Shown in pieces: positions 30,119 to 38,834 of a stretch of 64,000 bases of DNA (position 1 is the stretch's first letter; each line of letters begins with the position of its first letter). Below the pieces are notes generated by a model that worked only from the letters and a program-made list of their open reading frames with translations, searched no databases and was not told where the DNA came from. A program made the position numbers and the translations under genes. The stretch is from Kalmanozyma brasiliensis GHG001 (taxonomy: Eukaryota; Basidiomycota; Ustilaginomycetes; Ustilaginales). The stretch spans positions 186,001 through 250,000 of the forward strand of contig NW_015961963.1 in assembly GCF_000497045.1 (NCBI RefSeq), read 5' to 3'.

Positions 30119-32440
30119 ATGTCGAGCTCTTCTCCTCCCAAGCTGGAAGGAGAATCGAAACGGCCAAGCATTCTGCTTCACCACGCCGAGGAGGACGACG
30201 AGCAGCAAGAAGCGGCCGCATCTCCTTCCGCAAGCAGACACGGCACCATCTATCAAGGCGAGCAGCCTGCAGAGAGCTCTCGCTCCACATCGCTCCGGCC
30301 GCCGTCACGACACATCGACGCCGATGACCTCGAAGAAGCCGATAGCGACGCAGCCTCGGAGTTTCAGTCTTTCATGCGCAAGGGCCGCATCGATGTAGGG
30401 CAGACGTGGGACGACAGCAGCGACGAGGACGACCAGCAACAGGCGCTACACGAGGATCGAACGCTGCCTCTCTCTGCCACTGGCAGCAGCGCACCCAGGG
30501 ACGGCAGGAGGAGGAAGCTGCGTCGGAACCATTCAGGGTCGATCCTTCAATCGTTCCGGCCTACACGGGAGCACCGACGCGCGTGGTGGAATTTTCTCAC
30601 CAACCCTGGAGCACCAGCAAGTCTCTCGGCCACACATGTCTCCGCCAACCTCTTTTCAGCTAGCTTGCATCCCGCGGTGCTACTGTCGATGCCACACTTC
30701 TTCGCTCGCACTGGTATCCTGATCGGCTCCGTTGCGCTTGTGGGAGTGGCGATCCTCGGCGGTGTGGGGGGTGGACTCTGGGTCGTGCTCAGTCGATACG
30801 TCAATGGCAGCTCGATTGAGGCCATCGTAGGAGCAAGCTTTGGCAGATACACCCGCTGGAAAGGTGGACTGGGTCGAGTCATCTCAGGCCTGCTACTGGC
30901 AATATACGCCACGGGCAGCGCCATCATCGGCTACTTTGCGCTGGCAAATCTGCTTCTGCAAGTGTTCTTCAACTACAGTCCCAAAGGCGTTCCGCTCCAC
31001 GATCGAGGATTCGTCACCTTGGTGGTCGGCGGCATCATCTCGTCTCCGCTCGTCATCTTCCCGCTCGCCAAACGCAATCTGATCCGCCTCAACACATTCT
31101 TCTCGCTGTTGTTTTATCCGATCATCGTAACGATCATTCTGGTCGAGATCTATGCCAAGCCACATGGCGACCCTTCGGACGGCGACTTTGGGCCACGACA
31201 GCTCGACATCTCAGACTCATACTCCACAACGGGAAGCAACAAGTGGCCCAACATGAACCCCTTCAGCCCGCCCTCCATCTGGGCGCCCATCTCCTTGCTC
31301 CCGCTCCTCACGCTTAGCGCCTGCCCACCGCAGATCCTCGCACACCAGCGAAGCCTGCGTCGCATCGGCACGTCGCGCTCTAACGTCAAGGCCTTCCTCG
31401 CCGCGCAAGCTGGACAAGTCACCTTCATCGTCGTCATGGGCATCCTCTTTGGTGTGGTGGCTGGAGTCAACGGCGTTCAGGGCAGACTGCATCAGGACGT
31501 CCATCCTAACCTCTTCGCTTCGCTGCCGACCGATGATCACTGGATCAACGTCGCCCGTGTCCTCTTCATTGCGATCCTCGTCACGCACCTAGCGATCTGC
31601 CTGACCACCGCTCGTTCGTCATGGGGTCGCCTGTTGCGACTGCTTAACATCAATCCTTTCCGTCGACGAAAGGCGCCGATCCAGCTCTCCACCGACAGCG
31701 CCGACACCTCCGCTCCTTCGCCCTCAGCACCTGCAGCAGACCACGAGCCAGCTTCACGCTACGCCAAGTTCAAACGCACATGGGGCAAGCCCGCACGCAA
31801 CGCGCTCGCTGGCGCCCTCCTGTGGTCCATCACCGCCTCCTCCGCGTATCTCTCTGGCGTCGGCGGTTTCCGTCGTAGCGAGCGCGAGGGCGAAGAAGCG
31901 CGCTTCACCCGTGCCTCCGAGGTGCTCGGTCTCATGGGCGCCGCGGTCGGCTTCGTCATGCCCGGCCTGGTCTGGCTGATCGCATTCCACATCCGACGAC
32001 CGAGGGCTATCCTGCCGCCCTTTGCAAGCAACATCAGCAAGGCGGCGAGTGCCTACTTCTCCGGGCCGCTGTCGATGCTCGCGCGAAGCCGGTTGTTTGG
32101 TCGGCGTGAAGCGGGGGAATTGGAGACGCAGCCGCTGCTCGAAGGCGAGGAGGACGAGGTGCGACCCGCAGGCTCGGCGCCCGCCCACTCGATCCATTCG
32201 AGACACAGCTCGCTCTTGGGCGAGGAAGCCGCGTCTATACCAAGCCATTTGACCGAGCAGACAAGCGCAGATAGGGACGAGGCAACTACCATCCTGCTCG
32301 CACGCAAGGAGAGGCAGCTGCAGAAAAAGACGAGAGGCAGAAGGATCTGGCAGGACATCGTGGTGTTTGCAGGCGTGCTGCCGTTCGGGTTCGCGCTGCT
32401 CGTGCTGGGTGCTGTCGAGCTAAGACGAGGAGGATACTGA
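30119..32440 (+). CDS. AAAP-family amino-acid transporter (773 aa)
   Basis: The frame is open back through the tRNA to 29882, but the first ATG after it, at 30119 (MSSSSPPKLEGE), is the realistic start. Residues 1-150 are acidic and Ser-rich (cytosolic). The membrane domain begins near residue 160 (NPGAPASLSATHVSANLFSAS) with SMPHFFARTGILIGSVALVGV and continues with about ten or eleven hydrophobic helices, including SGLLLAIYATGSAIIGYFAL and VTIILVEIY. A Ser/Pro-rich cytosolic loop (about residues 520-550) interrupts the later helices. The pattern fits the amino acid/auxin permease (Aa_trans) family, which includes yeast vacuolar AVT transporters. A vacuolar location and neutral amino-acid substrate are inferred from family only. 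Single exon; the start is 200 bp from the tRNA gene. Confidence 0.85.
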   Translation: MSSSSPPKLEGESKRPSILLHHAEEDDEQQEAAASPSASRHGTIYQGEQPAESSRSTSLRPPSRHIDADDLEEADSDAASEFQSFMRKGRIDVGQTWDDSSDEDDQQQALHEDRTLPLSATGSSAPRDGRRRKLRRNHSGSILQSFRPTREHRRAWWNFLTNPGAPASLSATHVSANLFSASLHPAVLLSMPHFFARTGILIGSVALVGVAILGGVGGGLWVVLSRYVNGSSIEAIVGASFGRYTRWKGGLGRVISGLLLAIYATGSAIIGYFALANLLLQVFFNYSPKGVPLHDRGFVTLVVGGIISSPLVIFPLAKRNLIRLNTFFSLLFYPIIVTIILVEIYAKPHGDPSDGDFGPRQLDISDSYSTTGSNKWPNMNPFSPPSIWAPISLLPLLTLSACPPQILAHQRSLRRIGTSRSNVKAFLAAQAGQVTFIVVMGILFGVVAGVNGVQGRLHQDVHPNLFASLPTDDHWINVARVLFIAILVTHLAICLTTARSSWGRLLRLLNINPFRRRKAPIQLSTDSADTSAPSPSAPAADHEPASRYAKFKRTWGKPARNALAGALLWSITASSAYLSGVGGFRRSEREGEEARFTRASEVLGLMGAAVGFVMPGLVWLIAFHIRRPRAILPPFASNISKAASAYFSGPLSMLARSRLFGRREAGELETQPLLEGEEDEVRPAGSAPAHSIHSRHSSLLGEEAASIPSHLTEQTSADRDEATTILLARKERQLQKKTRGRRIWQDIVVFAGVLPFGFALLVLGAVELRRGGY

Positions 32441-32716
32441 GCCATTCGATTGCAAGTATTCATCTACACGTATTCTCAGCAACGTGTCTTGTGATCCTCG
32501 AAAAGCAGCGTTGTGAGGCAAAAAGGTGATGTGGTTCGCGAAGTGTGAAAGACCGTCGGCTCGAGCGAAGGGCGCAGAGAGCGACGGCCTGCATGATGCA
32601 ACGCAACCCTAACCATTTCAGAGAGTGATACAGACACACAAAACCGTTCCCATGACTGCATCGGAACTGATCGTTTTACATTGAATCAAGAGCGCAAAGG
32701 CACCATCAGAAAGCAT

Positions 32717-33808
32717 CTACTTGGTGCGCGAGAGGATGTCCTCACTGGGCACGCCCTTCCAGCCGCGCTTCTCGTAATCAGCCAAACTAGCCACCATGTC
32801 CTGCACGACCTGCTTAAGCTGAACATACTTCAGATCGAGCACCTTGGTAGCCTTGGATCCGTCGAGCTCGTTCTGCTTGACCTCCTTTCCGGCGCCCTTC
32901 TTGCCGACGGGGACTTGCTTCTTCCACTCTTCGGGGACGCTGCTGTCCTCGTGGATGATATCGACGACGTCCTGGTAGGTGAAAGGACCGAGGGAGGTGG
33001 CAAAGCGGTTGCTGCCGGCGTCGTCCCTGACCAGAGCTTCGACGTGGGCGTATGCTACGTCACGAACATCGACGCAGTTTCCAGCAGGCGCCAGGAGGTC
33101 CTCCTCCTTCTTGCTGCCGTGGAGGAGACCCCAGACGAACCCGACCGAAGTGTTCAGCTTCTCTGCGGCTGCAACTTGGTGAATGATGGGCCCGAACACG
33201 AGCGGTGGGTTGACGGTGACAAGATCCCAACTGGGCTTGTTCTGTTCGACAAACTCCCACGCCGCGCGCTCGGCCATGGTCTTGCTGGCGCGGTAGGCAT
33301 CGGGTGCCTCCTGATCCTTGCCCTTCTTCTCGACGTTTTCCACGGAAGACAGGTTCCAGTCCTTCTCGGTGTACACAATGTGACCCTGGCGGGTGGAGTC
33401 GAGGATCGCAGCGAAGGACGAGGTGACGACCACGCGCTTGACGTCCTTGCCGTGCTGGTGAATCGAATTGAGCACGTTGCGCGTGCCGTTGACGGCTGGG
33501 TTGATGAGGGTTCGCTTGGGATCACCCTCGACGTTGAAATGGAACGGCGAGGCGGTGTGAAGGACAGCGTCGACACCCTGGACCGCAGAATCGAAAGCAC
33601 CGGGAGCTTCGAGGTCTTCAGCGATGGCGTAGGAGAGCGAGTCGCCGTACTTGGAGAAGACGGATTGGAGATATTTGCCCTTGTCGTCGGAGCGAACGGT
33701 GGCGCGCACCTTGTGACCGCGCTCGAGGAGCTGGTAGACACACCAGATGGCGATGAAGCCGGAACCGCCAGTGACGAGGACGTGCGAGTTGGAGTTGATG
33801 GCTGGCAT
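32717..33808 (-). CDS. NAD(P)-dependent extended SDR, Gre2/dihydroflavonol reductase-like (363 aa)
   Basis: The start at 33808 (MPAINSNSHVLVTGGSGFIA) is chosen because it places the Rossmann motif GGSGFIA at residues 14-20, as usual; the open frame to 34003 is leader. The catalytic YxxxK is intact (YRASK), with a VTSS segment before it. The arrangement matches yeast Gre2 (methylglyoxal/3-methylbutanal reductase) and other ketone/aldehyde reductases using NADPH. Cytosolic, single exon. It shares a short divergent upstream region with the NRK1 gene, so the two may be co-regulated, although no shared site was identified. The strand opposite has a long shadow ORF. Confidence 0.9.
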   Translation of the reverse strand: MPAINSNSHVLVTGGSGFIAIWCVYQLLERGHKVRATVRSDDKGKYLQSVFSKYGDSLSYAIAEDLEAPGAFDSAVQGVDAVLHTASPFHFNVEGDPKRTLINPAVNGTRNVLNSIHQHGKDVKRVVVTSSFAAILDSTRQGHIVYTEKDWNLSSVENVEKKGKDQEAPDAYRASKTMAERAAWEFVEQNKPSWDLVTVNPPLVFGPIIHQVAAAEKLNTSVGFVWGLLHGSKKEEDLLAPAGNCVDVRDVAYAHVEALVRDDAGSNRFATSLGPFTYQDVVDIIHEDSSVPEEWKKQVPVGKKGAGKEVKQNELDGSKATKVLDLKYVQLKQVVQDMVASLADYEKRGWKGVPSEDILSRTK

Positions 33809-34198
33809 GGTGTATGAGTGTTGATAGTTGGTGGTTTGTGGGCAAGAAGTGCGGCAGGTCAGAGGACACGCGATGTTATATTCAGTGCCAGAACTTGCCG
33901 GCGGACTGACTGGGCCTTGTAACGAGCATGCTCTGCTCTTCCAACCGCTGAGCACGGACTTGCTTGCCATGCCCGTCCACGCTGACCACAGAGAGTTGTG
34001 CATTGCCGAGCGTTATAGGCGCACGCCTTTTCTTCCTGCCGCTGCGTCACAATTTCGAGACCGGCAAACCTCCACTCACGTCACATCAACGCCTCTTTGC
34101 CCGGCAGCGCTGTCGGCCGATTAGTGCCTTTCAGCCCAGGAAGATCTGACTCCAATCTGCGGAGAAGCACCGTTTTGACAGCTTGCTCACTGCAACCG
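33809..34198. promoter_or_regulatory. Divergent promoter region, Gre2-like reductase / NRK1
   Basis: A 390-bp interval (or 288 bp if the earliest NRK1 ATG at 34097 is used). No clear TATA box; nothing else seen. Confidence 0.4.
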
Positions 34199-35197
34199 AT
34201 GATACGGCTGCTATCACCCCTTTCCCTGACAGCAACACTCAAGACTTCGAACAAACTCGCAGCGGCTACCCTGCGATCAGTTCGTCGATACACTGCTCCA
34301 AGGATGGCGGCATCAAGTAGTACCTCCTCGTCGCGCATTGTGGTAATCGGTGTCGGCGGTGCAACCTGCTCTGGCAAGACGACGTTGGCCAAGCATCTGC
34401 TCCAGATCCTGAACCCAGCCAATCACGGCGAAGGTAGCAGCAGCCAGGGCGGGATCAGAGATGCTTTCATCCTGCATCAAGACGACTTTGCGCCGCCAGA
34501 AGCGACCTTGCCGGTGAACGAGGAGTTTGGCGTCACCGACTGGGACCACCCCCCAACAGCCATCGACTACAAGAGAATGCACCGCACCATCGAACACATC
34601 AAGTCTACCGGCTCGTTCCCATCGGAACACTCTTCGCACGATCATCTCAACTCCCAGCCAGACTGTCCCATCTCCGAGTCTGTCTTCAACACGTGGAAGG
34701 GCAAATTTGCATCAATATCCTCATCCAGCTCCTTTCCAGCGGACGGCGTGCGGTTGATGCTGGCGGACGGCTTCTTGCTGTACTACGACCCCGAGGTGCG
34801 CTCGACGATGGAAGTCAAGGTGTTTCTGCGCACACCGCGAGCGGTGCTCAAGCAGAGACGAGAAGAGCGATTTGGCTACGCAACAGCAGAGGGCACCGTG
34901 TGGAAGGATCCAGAGGGCTACTTTGACAACATTGTCTGGCCGGCATACGAGCTTGCGCACAAGGGCGTTTTTGTCAACCAGGACGTGGAGCAAGGAGAGC
35001 CGGTGCAACCCAAGGATGGAGAGGCATCGATAGCAGGTGGACCGGTGACAGGGTTGACGGTGCTAGACGCGGATCCGGCTCAATTGGGTGTTAAACCAGA
35101 GGAGGATACGAAGAACGAGTCGTTCTCCAAGGAGATGACCCAGTTGGTGGATCAGACGTGCGCGGCGATATGGAGCTTCCTCACCACCAAGCTTTAA
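34199..35197 (+). CDS. NRK1: Nicotinamide riboside kinase (332 aa, or 297 aa from a downstream ATG)
   Basis: P-loop GGATCSGKTT, then LHQDDFAPPE (substrate-binding Asp), TDWDHPPTAID, the lid-side MLADGFLLYYDPEV and RREERFGYATAEG, and GYFDNIVWPAYE. Together these are specific to nicotinamide/nicotinic acid riboside kinases, which make NMN from nicotinamide riboside in NAD salvage. Three in-frame ATGs are possible (34097, 34199, 34304). The one at 34304 (MAASSS) starts just before the kinase core; from 34199 the extra 35 residues are rich in Arg/Lys/Ser/Leu with no acidic residue, like a mitochondrial presequence. A serine-rich insertion lies after TIEHIKSTGSF. Single exon. The C-terminus TKL is not a good peroxisomal signal. 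Confidence 0.88.
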   Translation: MIRLLSPLSLTATLKTSNKLAAATLRSVRRYTAPRMAASSSTSSSRIVVIGVGGATCSGKTTLAKHLLQILNPANHGEGSSSQGGIRDAFILHQDDFAPPEATLPVNEEFGVTDWDHPPTAIDYKRMHRTIEHIKSTGSFPSEHSSHDHLNSQPDCPISESVFNTWKGKFASISSSSSFPADGVRLMLADGFLLYYDPEVRSTMEVKVFLRTPRAVLKQRREERFGYATAEGTVWKDPEGYFDNIVWPAYELAHKGVFVNQDVEQGEPVQPKDGEASIAGGPVTGLTVLDADPAQLGVKPEEDTKNESFSKEMTQLVDQTCAAIWSFLTTKL

Positions 35198-35715
35198 GCC
35201 CGAATCCATTGGGCTCAACTGCCACGTTCGATAACGTCAATGCGCTCCAAGCGCTGTGCAACTCATTATGCTCTGTCAACATGACCGAGTGTATCGTCGG
35301 GGACAGCCTTGAGCTGGAGCTGAGAAGACACTGGATCGGGCCCGATTTGATCGTGAGAACGCACGCGCCCTCTGAACTTGAGATGTGACCAAAAATTGCA
35401 GCCAAAAGTCACCGCCACGCCACGTCGAGGCTTCGTGAAACCGTGAGCGTGCGGGTTGAAAGTGCGAAGGCGCTTAGCTGTGTGTCTCGCTTTCGACGAC
35501 ATTCGTAAAGAAATCAATTCCAAATCACTTGCTCAGCATCTTCTTGGTCATCATCATCATCATCGTTGCTACATCATCGACCTCCGCACGACTTATCGGC
35601 TTCGATCACACAGCGCCAAGGCCGAACTCGTTCAAGCACATCGTACTGCTGCATCCTCGTCGAATCGCTCGCCACATCGCCTCGAGTCGATACTCCGCAC
35701 GCATCACGAGCCAAC
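35198..35715. promoter_or_regulatory. Intergenic region, NRK1 3' flank and SAR1 promoter
   Basis: No supported gene. The SAR1 leader (about 35520-35715) is rich in TC and CAT repeats (for example the CATCATCAT run near 35550). Confidence 0.4.
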
Positions 35716-36936
35716 ATGTTCATCCTCAACTGGTTTTGGGTAGGTACTAGCGGACACACTGGCGGGTGTACTTCGATCTAAGCCATCTCGGCCTCGTTGC
35801 CGCTGCATGGCGCTCGCACTGCTGCTCGGATTGGATCGACTCCGGAGTCTTCACCACGATGGCTGGGACAAATGTTTGCTGACCTTCTCGCTTTCCACTC
35901 ATACGACCATTCCTGATTGCACGACTTGCAGGACATTCTCGCCCAGCTTGGTACGTATCACGGTCGAAGCTGTACCAGATCAAGCTGCAGCCTGTGCCGA
36001 CAGATTAGACAGGAGCGAAGCTTTTACAGCGGGTCTCAGCCCAGCATCTACGAACAGCCGGCTGACAACCTCGGATTTATCACGTTGCCCACCACTCCTC
36101 TTGACTCACAGGTCTGGCGCACAAGAATGCCAAGATTCTCTTCCTTGGTCTCGACAACGCCGGTAAGACCGTACGTATCACTCAATTGCACTTCTCGCAT
36201 CTGCTTCAAACTCGCTGACGTACCGCCCTTTCTCATCCTGCCGCATGTCCTTTCGACTCGCTCTCGCCGCAACAGACGCTTTTGCACATGCTCAAGAACG
36301 ACCGTCTGGCCACATTGCAGCCCACTCTTCACCCAAGTATGTTCCGCTCCTCATTTGAGCCCTCAGAGGCTCAGGAAGCCGCCCGCTCTTGTTCCCTGCA
36401 ACGGACGCTGACCACTCGCTTCCTGTGACACCCATGTACTCAACGATCCGTCGCCGCCGCCGCTTTGCGCCGAATCTTCTCGCTTCTCGTTCTTTGGCAC
36501 GCCGCCGCACCTATTTCACCCCACAACAGCCTCGGAAGAGCTTGCGATCGGCCAAGTCAAGTTCACCACATACGATCTCGGTGGACACCAGCAAGCGCGC
36601 CGCCTTTGGAAGGACTACTTCCCTGAGGTCGACGGCATCGTCTTCCTTGTCGATACTCAAGATCACGAGCGTTTCGCCGAGGCTCGCGCAGAGCTCGACG
36701 CGCTGCTTGCCATCGAGGAGCTCTCCAAGGTGCCCTTCCTGATCCTCGGCAACAAGATCGACGCCCCGGGCGCCGTGAGCGAGGAGGAGCTGCGCCAGGC
36801 TGTCGGGCTCTACCAGACCACGGGCAAGGGCAAGGTGCCGCTCAAGGACATCAGGCCTATCGAGATCTTCATGTGCTCCGTCGTCATGCGCCAGGGTTAC
36901 GGTGAGGGTTTCCGATGGATCTCGCAGTACATTTAA
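35716..36936 (+). CDS. SAR1: Small COPII GTPase Sar1 (189 aa)
   Basis: Five exons were joined by GT-AG ends and phase: 35716-35739, 35932-35950, 36112-36170, 36276-36336 and 36530-36936 (570 nt in total). Sar1 recruits Sec23/24 to ER exit sites. The product starts [15 protein letters not shown] (the membrane-binding N-terminus), followed by [13 protein letters not shown] (P-loop), HPTSEEL (switch I Thr), [12 protein letters not shown] (switch II), [10 protein letters not shown] (base binding) and the C-terminus FRWISQYI. Its length equals the family norm. The first two exons are only 24 and 19 nt, and introns of 192, 161, 105 and 193 bp make up more than half of the gene, unlike the intron-poor neighbours. 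Confidence 0.95.
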
Positions 36937-37448
36937 GGCGCGCACGCCAACCTCGTTGTCGAGCTTCATTCCAGTCGATCGACTGCATCTCCCGTACAGC
37001 GTCCTTTCCCCGCTGCGCAAAGGTCCAGCCGACACCGCATCCGAATCGTCCATCACGTGCTGCTGCACGCAAACCGCTGTTCATCGGTGGCAGCTGCACG
37101 GTCTTTATCCCGCATCACATCCCTTCCATTCTTCGACACACCTACGCGCGAGCACATCTGACTGGAGCGCTCGCCCGTTCTCTCTGCCCGTCTGCTCAGA
37201 AATGCCAAAATAGCCTCGTCACTGACAATGCTCGCTTTGCGACTCGCCCGTGCTTGTGTGAGATGCGATTGTCCGACGGCGCTCTTGACATGGCGTGTAG
37301 TTGTTTTCGAGTGGCACTCAGACCGATTACTGATCGCACGCTGGATGACATGATATAAAGGTTTCAGAACCCAAGAAGATATGTACAACGGCATCCCGCA
37401 TTGTCGTGAGGAGATCACCTTTTTTGCTTCTGCGTGAACGGTGGTTCC
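36937..37448. other. Convergent intergenic region between SAR1 and eIF4E
   Basis: 3' flanks of two convergent genes. No coding frame, RNA gene or repeat could be supported. Confidence 0.4.
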
Positions 37449-38264
37449 CTACACGACCGTCTTCTTGCCCTTCTTCTTCTCGCTCTCCTTATGGCTCTGG
37501 AACTCGACATCGCTCGTCAAACCCTGCCCGATCTTGGCATCGATATCGTACCCGAGCACGTTGACCTTGAACTGTTTGCCGATATCGAGCAGTTTGGCGG
37601 CGAGCTCCTCCGTGTCTTCGGCCTTGCGGGTCCAGATGGCGATTCTGTAAAAGTTGGCTCTGGCGGACATGATGACACCAGTGATGAGCTCTTCTTCGGG
37701 ACCCTTGCTTGGTGGGGGAACGCCGTCGGGGAAGGGTGCCTCCAAGGTCTCGCCAATCGCAGCCAACATGGTGAACAGCCACAACCTGTCGATCTGCGCC
37801 CGTGTCTTGTCGCGAGGCAGTTGGATGGACCACTTGCCTCCATTCGTGTTGGCCGGATCCTCCCACGCCGGCTTGACGCCCTCCTTGAACAGATAGTAGT
37901 TGGCCTTCTGCGGCAACTCCGAAGGTGGCACCACGTTGTTGTACAGTCCCCAGAACTCTTCCACGCTATCGAAGGAGACGACCTTGTTCATGTCGTCACC
38001 CCAGGATTCCTTGGTGCCACGTGCCGAGGCCATGCCCTTTTGCGAAGGGTTGTCGAACCACAACGTCCAGCTGTTGTAGAGAGGGTGCTTGACATTGAAG
38101 TTGGTCGAATCGGAAAAGACGGTGCGGTACTCGGAGGCGTTCTTCTCGGAAGTGACGGTGGGCTCGGCAGACGAGGTGTCGTTGACCGTGGATGCGATCG
38201 AGCTGTCCAATGCGGCAGCCGAGGCGTCCGCCGCCGGCTTGGGGAGGTCGGTGGTTGCCGACAT
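37449..38264 (-). CDS. eIF4E: Translation initiation factor eIF4E, mRNA cap-binding protein (271 aa)
   Basis: The start at 38264 (MSATTDLP) is chosen; the upstream open frame to 38561 is leader. The core follows the family order: HPLYNSWTLWFDNP, EFWGLYNNVVPPSELP, YYLFKEGVKPAWEDPANTNGGKW (cap-sandwich Trp/Glu region), and the basic RIAIWTRKAED segment contacting the cap phosphates. It binds the m7G cap and eIF4G to start translation in the cytoplasm. About 50 residues of Ala/Ser/Thr-rich N-terminus and a longer than usual C-terminus (KSEKKKGKKTVV-like Lys-rich end) exceed the usual 210-220 aa. Single exon. Confidence 0.93.
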   Translation of the reverse strand: MSATTDLPKPAADASAAALDSSIASTVNDTSSAEPTVTSEKNASEYRTVFSDSTNFNVKHPLYNSWTLWFDNPSQKGMASARGTKESWGDDMNKVVSFDSVEEFWGLYNNVVPPSELPQKANYYLFKEGVKPAWEDPANTNGGKWSIQLPRDKTRAQIDRLWLFTMLAAIGETLEAPFPDGVPPPSKGPEEELITGVIMSARANFYRIAIWTRKAEDTEELAAKLLDIGKQFKVNVLGYDIDAKIGQGLTSDVEFQSHKESEKKKGKKTVV

Positions 38265-38834
38265 GTTTGTAAGTCGTGTGAAGTGAGCCTGAGGAGTGGC
38301 CGATGCGAGGGTGTCGTAAAAAGCTACTGCTGGTGCGCGGAGGGTCCAATGCGATGGCGCTGAAAGAGCGAGCCGGAAAGGAAACGAAAGCGATGCGCTG
38401 ATCCGAGAGGATCTAAACCGGGTCTCTCGGTTTGGAAGGACGCTCGAGCTGCTGTGAGTGTCCGTGACGGTGCGTCGAAAGCCTTTTGCTGATCTGCTAC
38501 GGATGGGTGGGGCAGAACAGGCGGTGATGGTGATGGAGGTGTTGAAGAGATGAACCCGCAAAAGGCACCTGAGAAGAATGCAAAAGTGGCATGCTGAAGC
38601 GCGCTAGAAGGGAATTGCAGTGGAAATTTTGGCTGCTCTCTCTCAGCTGCTTCATTTCTAGATTCAAGAATTCGCGCCTCAACCTGGAGCTCAATACAAC
38701 CTTGCTCAGGGTTGAATTCAAAAAGGCGCTCAGCTCGATTCAAAATCCGTCTTTGCTTTCAAGGCGCGACTTCACGATCGCCGATTTCACTCTCACGCCA
38801 AGGTCTTCCTCTGATATGATGTTGGTATTGGCAA
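38265..38834. promoter_or_regulatory. eIF4E upstream region and TAF8 3' flank
   Basis: About 570 bp with no supported gene; includes the eIF4E leader. Confidence 0.4.

Noticed and set aside
32681..33817. 378-codon plus-strand ORF
   Set aside because: Antisense shadow of the Gre2-like reductase.
35189..35197. NRK1 C-terminus TKL as a peroxisomal signal
   Set aside because: Thr at the first position is not a standard PTS1 and no basic context precedes it.
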